This document shows, piece after piece, positions 1-5,641 of a stretch of 5,839 nucleotides of DNA. The notes beneath the pieces were generated by a model. That model worked only from the letters and a program-made list of their open reading frames with translations, had not been told where the DNA came from and did no database searches. The translations under genes and the position numbers were made by a program. Within the stretch, counting starts at the first letter, position 1. Every line of letters starts with the position of its first letter. Location of the stretch: the NCBI GenBank assembly GCA_937890655.1, contig CALADT010000148.1, positions 1 to 5,839 on the forward strand, read 5' to 3'. This stretch comes from an uncultured Mucispirillum sp. GTDB lineage: Bacteria; Chrysiogenota; Deferribacteres; Deferribacterales; Mucispirillaceae.

Positions 1-508
1 TAAGACTATCTGGAATAAATCCAATATAAAACCATAAAAAATTAACTGATACATTTATATAAGTGGGCAGATAATACCCATTATAATAAGTATTTCTATT
101 GTTATTTTTAAGTAAAAAAGGTGAAATTATTAAAAGTAATAATATGGCAATTTTGCCGATTGTATCATCATATGGCATAATAATATAAAAAATACCTGAA
201 AATACAAATATAGATAGAAATACTAAAAATACACCACGTAATATTCTAGTAATAGAGAAAAATAAAAAACTATTTTTTCCACCTGCAAACTCTGATTCTA
301 TAAATGTTTTACATATAAAAATTGATATAATAATATATATGGTTTGGTATAAGGAGAATATACCATTATATAAATACATGGCAAATATTATAAACCAAAA
401 AGGTATCCTAGCTATTAAAAATGATAATAAAAATACACCATAGCGAATATACCCTAAAGGTCTAGGTAAAACATTTTGTAGTGATATAGTATTAATTATT
501 TTTTCCAT
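1..508 (-). CDS. Multi-pass membrane protein of unknown family, 3'-truncated by the window edge
   Basis: I do not recognise this gene. Reading leftward from the ATG at 508-506, the frame stays open for 169 codons to the window edge with no stop, so the C-terminus is missing. An in-frame TGA lies 11 codons upstream and there is no other ATG between, so this start is the best one available, although only a weak purine stretch (AAAAGAA) precedes it. The protein begins MEKIINTISLQNVLPRPLGY and is strongly hydrophobic, with likely membrane segments near residues 24-47, 50-70, 89-111, 117-133 and 152-166. They are joined by short loops with polar patches such as ESEFAGGKNS (71-80) and KNNNRNTYYNG (134-144). 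I see no catalytic motif. It is on the same strand as the nuclease gene, 183 bases downstream of it, and has its own candidate promoter. That this is a real gene is fairly secure; its role is unknown. Confidence 0.7.
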   Translation of the reverse strand, partial: MEKIINTISLQNVLPRPLGYIRYGVFLLSFLIARIPFWFIIFAMYLYNGIFSLYQTIYIIISIFICKTFIESEFAGGKNSFLFFSITRILRGVFLVFLSIFVFSGIFYIIMPYDDTIGKIAILLLLIISPFLLKNNNRNTYYNGYYLPTYINVSVNFLWFYIGFIPDSL

Positions 509-634
509 ATATTCTTTTACTATGAAACAAAATATAGGTCAAGATATTATGGAAGAATATTTTTATTAATTGATTATAAAAATAAGTATAAATATAGAAA
601 ATTATTTCAGCTTATAAAGAAATAAATATTTATA

Positions 635-650
635 ATCTATTAAAATAGAT
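635..650. repeat. Short perfect AT-rich palindrome in the leader of the membrane-protein gene
   Basis: ATCTAT-TAAA-ATAGAT forms a six-pair stem with a four-base loop, and the arms can also be read as seven bases around AA. It lies between the nuclease stop codon and the start of the membrane-protein gene, beside the left copy of the 24-base repeat. If the TATAAT at 668-673 is used, the palindrome is in the 5' leader. It could be an operator half-pair or a weak hairpin. It is too AT-rich and lacks a T-run on either strand, so I do not call it a terminator. Confidence 0.25.
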
Positions 651-673
651 ATAAACTTATTTTAAAAATTATA
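650..673. repeat. Left copy of a 24-base direct repeat flanking the nuclease gene
   Basis: This 24-base stretch begins TATAAACTTATTTTAAA and matches 1237-1260 at 23 of 24 positions; the only difference is A at 667 against G at 1254. On the minus strand it starts with TATAAT (673-668), so it could supply the -10 element for the membrane-protein gene starting at 508. No good -35 hexamer is visible upstream of it. The AT-rich background makes some similarity expected, but an unbroken 17-base match is more than I see elsewhere in these intergenic regions. Confidence 0.5.
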
Positions 674-691
674 AAATTTACCTATTTAACA

Positions 692-1225
692 CTATCTATT
701 TTTATTTGCTCTAAAATCCCATGGAGCTTGTGGGTTATCATACTGCCATAAGCCTTGCATATTTTCTTTTGCTTTATATTCTAAATATTCGCCATATAAA
801 GAATAGTTATATCTAAAATAATTCCATGCACAGCCTTTTTTTATCATTTCCCTATTAATATTTATATCTTCATTATATAATACTGCCACCACTCTGCCAT
901 ATTTATCTTTACTTGATGAATTAGAAAATCTTTTTTCAGGAACATAAGTAATAGTTTTATTTGAAATTAATTGAGATAAACATTTTTGTGCTGATTTACC
1001 ATATTGTTGTTTTAATTCTGGTGCATCTATTCCATAAAGTCTAATTTTTACAGTTTCCCCTTTATTATTAACGACTTTAACAGTATCCCCATCATGAATT
1101 GATATGATTTTTTTAACAGGTATATGTTTTTCATTAATATCTAATAAATCAATAAATAAAATAGCAATTATAATTAATAAAATATTTATGTATGATTTTT
1201 TGTTTAATCTGAAATTTCTTCTCAT
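692..1225 (-). CDS. Membrane-anchored staphylococcal-nuclease-like (thermonuclease) protein
   Basis: This 177-residue protein has an N-terminal hydrophobic segment (about residues 12-29) after a basic start (MRRNFRLNKK), then an SNase-fold domain at about 37-172. The active-site pattern is intact when set against staphylococcal nuclease: IHDGDTV carries D45 and D47, IRLYGIDAPE carries R62, D67 and E70, and DKYGR carries R111, matching the family's metal-binding aspartates, catalytic glutamate and two arginines. The C-terminal GLWQYDNPQAPWDFR is a common ending in bacterial SNase proteins. The family cleaves DNA and RNA in a Ca2+-dependent way. I see no clear signal peptidase site, so I infer a protein anchored in the inner membrane and facing the periplasm, perhaps for nucleotide salvage or DNA turnover. 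AAGGA (1235-1231) lies five bases before the ATG and fixes the start. It is a single gene with its own promoter. Confidence 0.92.
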   Translation of the reverse strand: MRRNFRLNKKSYINILLIIIAILFIDLLDINEKHIPVKKIISIHDGDTVKVVNNKGETVKIRLYGIDAPELKQQYGKSAQKCLSQLISNKTITYVPEKRFSNSSSKDKYGRVVAVLYNEDININREMIKKGCAWNYFRYNYSLYGEYLEYKAKENMQGLWQYDNPQAPWDFRANKNR

Positions 1226-1236
1226 TATATTCCTTA

Positions 1237-1260
1237 TATAAACTTATTTTAAAGATTATA
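1237..1260. repeat. Right copy of the 24-base direct repeat, at the nuclease promoter
   Basis: It matches 650-673 at 23 of 24 positions in the same orientation. On the minus strand it starts with the perfect TATAAT (1260-1255) of the nuclease promoter and runs to just before the ribosome binding site, so it covers the -10 box, the likely transcription start and most of the very short leader. The bases outside the repeat differ between the two copies. Confidence 0.5.
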
Positions 1261-1281
1261 TTAATGTATATGTAATGTCAA
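1255..1281 (-). promoter_or_regulatory. Sigma-70-type promoter of the nuclease gene
   Basis: On the minus strand there is a consensus TTGACA (1281-1276), a 15-base spacer and a consensus TATAAT (1260-1255). Both boxes are perfect, but the spacer is about two bases shorter than ideal, which may reduce basal strength. Transcription would start near 1248, giving a leader of only about 20 bases before the ATG at 1225. Confidence 0.6.
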
Positions 1282-1509
1282 TATTAAAATATATCATACT
1301 ATTATATGTAAAAAGTGGTATTTATTAACACATTTTTATTATTTGTTATTAATAGTATTAAGATTATTCTTGCAATAAATATGTATGTAGTGATATTATT
1401 TTTTTTGCTTTACATGTATAATAGAACAAATACTCTTTTTATTAGTCTAATATATTAATACTATATTTATACCAATATGGTTGTAAAGTGGAAATATATA
1501 TATTATTTA
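1282..1509. other. Gene-free middle of the divergent intergenic region (1226-1565)
   Basis: Between the nuclease gene and the TolC-like gene are 340 gene-free bases; the two ends hold the promoters listed separately. The middle is AT-rich with no convincing open frame. It contains an isolated TATAAT on the plus strand (1417-1422) without a usable -35, and a small palindromic stretch around 1441-1463 (TATTAGTCTAATA and TAATATATTA). I see no RNA gene or riboswitch. Confidence 0.45.
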
Positions 1510-1539
1510 TTGACAGAGTATAAGTTTTATGTAAATAAT
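1510..1539 (+). promoter_or_regulatory. Sigma-70-type promoter of the TolC-like gene
   Basis: A consensus TTGACA (1510-1515) is followed, after an 18-base spacer, by AATAAT (1534-1539), which matches the -10 consensus at five of six positions. Transcription would start near 1546, giving a leader of about 20 bases. The ribosome binding site AGGAG (1556-1560) lies five bases before the ATG at 1566. Confidence 0.6.
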
Positions 1540-1565
1540 GGATAGTTTTTTATTTAGGAGAAAAT

Positions 1566-2861
1566 ATGTTTAAAAAATTTTTATTAGTTATAATTGTATT
1601 AATGCTTCCTATTTCTTCATTTGCATTAACTATTGATGAAGCAGTTATGATAGCTTTAGAGTCTAATAATAAAATTAAAAGTAAAGAATATACATTAAAA
1701 TCAAAAGAGCTTGCTTCAAAAAATGCTGTATTAATATTTTTACCGTCTGTTGGTGTAGGTTATGATTATTCATACAGATGGAATGAAATGGCAAAATCTA
1801 AAACAGACGGAGATTTAAGCTCATTAAGTGCATATGCTAAATTAAACTTATTTAATGGGTTATCAGATATGTATGCTTATCAAATAGCCAAATTAAATAG
1901 CGATATGGCTTTATCTGATTTAGATGCAGCAGGCTATGATATTATACTTGAAGCACAAAACGGTTTTATTGACGTATTAAAAGCTCGTAGTGATTTAGAA
2001 GTGGCAGAAAGTAACTTAAAACTATTAGAAATGCAAAAAAGAGATGCACAAATTTCAGCAGATAACGGTTTAATAGCAAGAAACGATTTGTTACAAACTG
2101 AAACTTACTTAGCATCAGCACAGTTACAAAAAATAACAGCACAAAGTGCAGTAACAAGAGCAGAACAAAAACTTAGCAAAATATTAAATAGAAAACTAGC
2201 AGAAAAAGAAGAATTAGTAGAGCCTGTATTTTTAGATGTTACTTTGGAAAGCGAAGATGTTTTAAGGGATAAAATGTTTGCTAATAGAAGTGATTTTAAA
2301 TATTTAGAACAGTCATATAAAGTTGCTAAAAAAACAGAAATGCGTTCTTTAAATGGTGTTTATCCTAAAATTGACGCATCTTTTAATTATTCTTCTTATG
2401 GAGATAACGGCAACCCATTTGCAGGAGCAGGTAGTATGAACCAGCCAGATAGTAATATGTCCGTAGGTGTTACAGCATCATGGAACATTTTAAACGTGGC
2501 ATCTTCATCTATGCAGTCTATTGCAGATAAAAGAACACGTCAGGCTCTTGCATATAATATAGCAGATACAAAACAAAATATGGTATTAGAATTACAGTCA
2601 TATATAGAAATGTATTACACATCAAAAGCACAGCTTGTGCAGGCAACAGCCGGTGTTAAACATGCACAAGAAAACTACCGTGTAACTAAAAACTTATATA
2701 ACCAAAGTGCTGCTACTATGACACAACTTTTAGATGCTTCATCATTACTTAATGAGGCGAAAGTGGCTGAATCAAATGCAAGATACAGTGTTTTATCTTC
2801 TGTTTATCAGTTAGAAAGAACAATACAGGAAAAATTACCTGTTCATAACACTCAAAACTAA
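1566..2861 (+). CDS. TolC-family outer membrane efflux protein
   Basis: This 431-residue protein starts with a signal peptide (MFKKF, hydrophobic core 5-15, probable cleavage after SSFA at residue 20). The mature protein opens with LTIDEAVMIALESNNKIKS, the usual beginning of outer membrane efflux proteins. The family's internal duplication is visible. Repeat 1 has a beta-strand block at about 86-98 (LNLFNGL) and a long helix pair at 105-205. Repeat 2 has the matching block at 297-311 (VGVTASWNILN) and helices at 312-425, including the ATMTQLLDASSLLNEAK signature (383-399). Such proteins form trimeric channels that span the outer membrane and periplasm and serve tripartite efflux pumps or type I secretion. 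AGGAG five bases upstream supports the start. The gene is monocistronic with its own promoter and terminator and has no adaptor or pump gene beside it, so its partner cannot be named and I give no gene symbol. Confidence 0.93.
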   Translation: MFKKFLLVIIVLMLPISSFALTIDEAVMIALESNNKIKSKEYTLKSKELASKNAVLIFLPSVGVGYDYSYRWNEMAKSKTDGDLSSLSAYAKLNLFNGLSDMYAYQIAKLNSDMALSDLDAAGYDIILEAQNGFIDVLKARSDLEVAESNLKLLEMQKRDAQISADNGLIARNDLLQTETYLASAQLQKITAQSAVTRAEQKLSKILNRKLAEKEELVEPVFLDVTLESEDVLRDKMFANRSDFKYLEQSYKVAKKTEMRSLNGVYPKIDASFNYSSYGDNGNPFAGAGSMNQPDSNMSVGVTASWNILNVASSSMQSIADKRTRQALAYNIADTKQNMVLELQSYIEMYYTSKAQLVQATAGVKHAQENYRVTKNLYNQSAATMTQLLDASSLLNEAKVAESNARYSVLSSVYQLERTIQEKLPVHNTQN

Positions 2862-2867
2862 AATAAT

Positions 2868-2907
2868 AATATAAAAGCAAAAACGTTTACATTTTTGCTT
2901 TTATATT
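2868..2907 (+). terminator. Hairpin terminator of the TolC-like gene
   Basis: A 16-pair stem (2868-2883 with 2892-2907) encloses an eight-base loop, CGTTTACA. It starts seven bases after the TAA stop codon. The right arm is itself T-rich (TTTTTGCTTTTAT), so the U-tract is part of the stem rather than after it. The near-perfect long stem directly behind the gene makes a terminator or a 3'-end stabilising hairpin likely; by symmetry it could act in both directions. Confidence 0.75.
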
Positions 2908-3028
2908 GCTTAATTGTCAGCAATGTGTATTGAAAAAATATATATTAATACATATTTTTTACACATTTTTAATTTTCTAAAAAAAATGCTTGATTTTATT
3001 ATGTAAATTATATAAATAATATATACAA

Positions 3029-3059
3029 ATAATATTGTCAGGTGCAAAGATATTATAAT
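3029..3059 (+). promoter_or_regulatory. Candidate promoter with a dyad element upstream of the cytochrome gene
   Basis: A perfect TATAAT (3054-3059) lies 22 bases before the ATG. There is no good -35 box at normal spacing; a TTGTCA (3035-3040) is only 13 bases away. A dyad, ATAATAT (3029-3035) and ATATTAT (3050-3056), overlaps the -10 box and could be an operator. A weak alternative promoter is TTGATT (2990-2995) with TATAAA (3011-3016). A missing -35 fits an activator-dependent promoter, as expected for a respiratory gene, but this is inference. Confidence 0.35.
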
Positions 3060-3081
3060 CCCATTATGGTAAGGAGTAATC

Positions 3082-4431
3082 ATGAAAGACTTTTTTAAGA
3101 AAATAAAGGAATCTTGTAGTCAGTTTATATTTAACTTAAAAACTTCTGCTGAAGAAAGAGTAGACGGTAAGATTGCTGAAAAACAATATCCTACTAAAGA
3201 GGCTGGTAAGTTTAAAAAATGGCTATTAAGAGTTGGTGATTTTGCTAAAAGAAAACCGTCTTTATTTATTGCAATTATTTTAGGTATTATATTTATACTT
3301 TTATTTGTAACTTATGAATCTCTACATATGACAAGCACTCCATCATTTTGTGGAAAATGTCACGTTGAAGTAGAATCAGGCCCTGGAGCAGAGTTCCATT
3401 CTTGGAATAAAAATGTCCATTCATTTGTTGAAGTTGGCTGTATTGATTGTCATGGTAAACCTGGGATTGTTGGCTACATGAGAGCTAAAATGGGTGGTAT
3501 GTATGACTTATATGGCGAAGTATTCCATTCTAAAGAACATAAAATGGAAATCTTAACAAAAGGCGCTACTGATATGGAATATGCTAAAAACTTAGTTCCA
3601 AACGACTGGTGTTTAATTTGCCACTCTGATGATAATAACCAGCGTATAAGAGATGAACATTTCATGAGTTTTCTTGGGGTTGAAATGCGTAAAGTTGATG
3701 GCGTTAAAAACCCAGAATTTAGAGAAGAAAACGGTTTAAGAGATATATTTAATGACGAAATGGCTAATATTAACTTTAGTCACGAAAGCCACGTTAACGG
3801 TTTAGAATTAAGCTGTATGAATTGCCATATGGGTGTAGCTCACAGTGGCGAGTTTAAAAGTAAACCAAAAATGGAAACTTGTTTTGCATGTCATGATGCT
3901 GAAAGAGAGAAAAATGCAGATATAGGCGCACCATTAAATGAAGATTGTGCATCATGCCATAAAACAGTTGTAGAATTCCATGAAGGCACTTTATTATTAA
4001 ACGAAGGGGAAGAACCAACTCCTCCTACAATGATGGTTGATATGGGTGTTTATGGAGCAGAAAACTGTGCTTCTTGCCACTCAGAGGGTGCATTTGCTAA
4101 ACCAACAAGAGCAACTTGTGGCACTACTTGTCATGGAGAAGTAGATTATGGCGATATTTATGATGATATAAGAGCACGTTTTGATGAGGCTAAAGCACCA
4201 TTAGATAAGTTATATATGTCATTTTATAAATCATACAATAAAATGAATAAAGACCAAAAAGTATTATTTAACCAGTTTAAAGAATACTATGAGCTTTTAG
4301 CAAATGATGCTTCAAAAGGTATCCATAACGAAGTAATATCTACTAAAGCAGCAGAAAAAGCTATGGAAGTAGGTAAAGAGCTTGCAAATAGTCTTGGTAT
4401 CCCTGTTGCAGCAGAAGAAGAAAAAGAATAA
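3082..4431 (+). CDS. NapC/NirT-type membrane-anchored octahaem cytochrome c (putative menaquinol dehydrogenase)
   Basis: This 449-residue protein has a basic cytoplasmic N-terminus (1-57), one uncleaved membrane anchor (about 59-77) and a periplasmic haem region. CXXCH motifs start at C90, C120, C177, C245, C267, C289 and C329, and an eighth, CGTTCH, at C346 has three residues between the cysteines. Residues 82-255 follow the tetrahaem NapC/NrfH plan: HS after the first motif, then CIDCHGKPGIVGYMRAK, then SHESH...CMNCHMGVAHSG. The first motif lacks the methionine often found two residues after its histidine. Residues 352-449 are haem-free and helical, with SKGIHNE at 412-418. NapC-type proteins oxidise menaquinol and pass electrons to periplasmic reductases or extracellular routes. 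The extra haems recall larger relatives such as ImcH of Geobacter more than NapC itself. AAGGAG five bases upstream fixes the start. The gene stands alone, so its terminal acceptor is unknown. Confidence 0.9.
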   Translation: MKDFFKKIKESCSQFIFNLKTSAEERVDGKIAEKQYPTKEAGKFKKWLLRVGDFAKRKPSLFIAIILGIIFILLFVTYESLHMTSTPSFCGKCHVEVESGPGAEFHSWNKNVHSFVEVGCIDCHGKPGIVGYMRAKMGGMYDLYGEVFHSKEHKMEILTKGATDMEYAKNLVPNDWCLICHSDDNNQRIRDEHFMSFLGVEMRKVDGVKNPEFREENGLRDIFNDEMANINFSHESHVNGLELSCMNCHMGVAHSGEFKSKPKMETCFACHDAEREKNADIGAPLNEDCASCHKTVVEFHEGTLLLNEGEEPTPPTMMVDMGVYGAENCASCHSEGAFAKPTRATCGTTCHGEVDYGDIYDDIRARFDEAKAPLDKLYMSFYKSYNKMNKDQKVLFNQFKEYYELLANDASKGIHNEVISTKAAEKAMEVGKELANSLGIPVAAEEEKE

Positions 4432-4456
4432 TATATATTATTAAACATAATAGGGG

Positions 4457-4486
4457 GGGGCAGAAGTTATATTCTGCCCCTTTTTT
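4457..4486 (+). terminator. Rho-independent terminator of the cytochrome gene
   Basis: GGGGCAGAA (4457-4465) pairs perfectly with TTCTGCCCC (4472-4480) around a six-base loop and is followed by six T. It begins 25 bases after the stop codon. The left arm is the end of a run of eight G (4453-4460), of which only four are paired. This is the strongest terminator in the window and separates the cytochrome from the hydrolase gene. Confidence 0.9.
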
Positions 4487-4615
4487 ATGTAAATTATAAG
4501 TAAATGTATAAATTATAGTATTAATATTTTTGCTAAAATAACCTACTTTTTATTTTTATAATAATGAAATAAAACGAATTTTATATATTTGTATCTATAA
4601 TATTATAAATGGTTA

Positions 4616-4643
4616 TTGAATAAAATTATTTTTATTATATAAT
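4616..4643 (+). promoter_or_regulatory. Sigma-70-type promoter of the alpha/beta hydrolase gene
   Basis: TTGAAT (4616-4621; four of six matches to the -35 consensus) is followed after 16 bases by a perfect TATAAT (4638-4643). Transcription would start near 4650, leaving a leader of about 25 bases that contains the ribosome binding site TGAGG (4663-4667), seven bases before the ATG. AT-rich sequence around it lowers the certainty. Confidence 0.5.
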
Positions 4644-4674
4644 TATTATATAAATAAATTAGTGAGGTAGTTTT

Positions 4675-5550
4675 ATGCAGGAGTATAAATATACGTTTAG
4701 TGATGGGCTTGTGGGAAGCTGTGCAAGGTTTGATAAGGAACAGCCAAAAGCCGTAGTGCAAATTATACACGGTTTAAAAGAACATCATAGAAGGTATCAT
4801 CATTTAGCAGAATATTTAAATAATAATGGCTATGCAGTATTTGTATCAGATAACAGGGGGCATGGTTATTCTGTAAACGATGAATATCCACTAGGGTATA
4901 TGACGGACTTAAACCGTATGGTAGAAGACCAATTTGAACTTACAAAATACATAAAAACACAATATGAAAATGTGCCCTTATATATTTTAGGCCATTCTTT
5001 TGGGTCTATGCTTGCAAGGTGCTATATTCAAACTCACGATAGTGAAATAAGTAAATTAGTATTAAGTGGCACAGTAGGTTATGATAATCTTGTTACTATT
5101 GCATACCCATTGGGGAAAATAATAAATAAACTAAAAGGCAAAAAAGGTTACAGCTCTATTTTACATGCTATTGCAGATAATGGGGATATATCATGGGTAT
5201 GTTCCAATGAAGATACAATGGAAAAATATATAAACGACCATTTTTGCACAGGCTATAAGTATATGAACGCCTCTATTGATACACTATTTCATGCTATGAA
5301 AGAATTGCATAATGTGAAAGCATATCAGTGTAATAACCCTAATATGCCAATATTAAGTATTGCAGGAGAAAAAGACCCTGTAACAAAAGGGGACAAAGGT
5401 ATTGAAGATAGTATTAAAACACTTGAAACAATAGGCTATAAAAACGTAAAATCCATAGTTTATAGTAATATGTTACATGAAGTTTTAAATGAAACTGGAA
5501 AAGAACAGGTATATAGTGATTTATTAAACTTTTTAGATAGTAATAATTAA
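4675..5550 (+). CDS. Alpha/beta hydrolase, monoglyceride lipase/lysophospholipase-like (serine aminopeptidase S33 type)
   Basis: This 291-residue protein is a full-length alpha/beta hydrolase without a signal peptide or membrane segment, so it is probably cytoplasmic. The fold's landmarks appear in order: the oxyanion strand IIHGLKEHHRRYHHLA (H33-G34), SDNRGHGYS (58-66), the nucleophile elbow LGHSFGS with S108, the acid in AGEKDPV (D234) and the histidine in MLHEVLNE (H268). HG.xEH..RY, D.RGHG and LHE.LNE are typical of the monoglyceride lipase/PldB-like group, so it most likely hydrolyses monoacylglycerols, lysophospholipids or similar small esters; the true substrate cannot be read from sequence. 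The lid region (about 135-215) is the least conserved part. It has its own promoter and terminator and no evident partner among its neighbours. The start is supported by TGAGG seven bases upstream, and no earlier in-frame ATG is evident. Confidence 0.9.
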   Translation: MQEYKYTFSDGLVGSCARFDKEQPKAVVQIIHGLKEHHRRYHHLAEYLNNNGYAVFVSDNRGHGYSVNDEYPLGYMTDLNRMVEDQFELTKYIKTQYENVPLYILGHSFGSMLARCYIQTHDSEISKLVLSGTVGYDNLVTIAYPLGKIINKLKGKKGYSSILHAIADNGDISWVCSNEDTMEKYINDHFCTGYKYMNASIDTLFHAMKELHNVKAYQCNNPNMPILSIAGEKDPVTKGDKGIEDSIKTLETIGYKNVKSIVYSNMLHEVLNETGKEQVYSDLLNFLDSNN

Positions 5551-5587
5551 CTTATACAAAAATAAATATAATTTTATATAAACTATT

Positions 5588-5641
5588 ATGGCTTATTTTC
5601 AAATTAATATACTATATTTAATGAAATAAGTCATTTTTTTT
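5588..5641 (+). terminator. Probable Rho-independent terminator of the hydrolase gene
   Basis: ATGGCTTATTT (5588-5598) pairs with AAATAAGTCAT (5624-5634), giving 11 pairs including one G-U, and the stem runs directly into a T-run ending at 5641. The loop is long (about 25 bases) and AT-rich, which weakens the call, but the position 37 bases after the stop codon and the T-run fit a terminator. Confidence 0.55.

Noticed and set aside
692..1225. Nuclease plus membrane protein as a defence or DNA-uptake system
   Set aside because: SNase-fold proteins are widespread housekeeping or salvage enzymes, the neighbour has no recognisable domain, and no other defence or competence gene is in view.
1409..1422. 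TTTACA followed by TATAAT as a second promoter in the divergent intergenic region
   Set aside because: The two hexamers are only two bases apart, so they cannot form a promoter pair, and no -35 box exists at normal spacing.
1966..2157. 63-codon minus-strand open frame inside the TolC-like gene
   Set aside because: It lies fully within a well-supported plus-strand gene, has no promoter or ribosome binding site of note, and its leucine/phenylalanine-rich product is what the reverse of helix-coding AT-rich DNA gives.
2999..3012. TATGTAAATTATA repeated at 3000-3012 and 4486-4498
   Set aside because: A 13-base AT-rich match between two intergenic regions of this composition is easily due to chance; one copy follows a terminator and the other precedes a promoter, with no common role.
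3474..3665. 63-codon minus-strand open frame inside the cytochrome gene
   Set aside because: It overlaps conserved haem-domain coding sequence and shows no family features.
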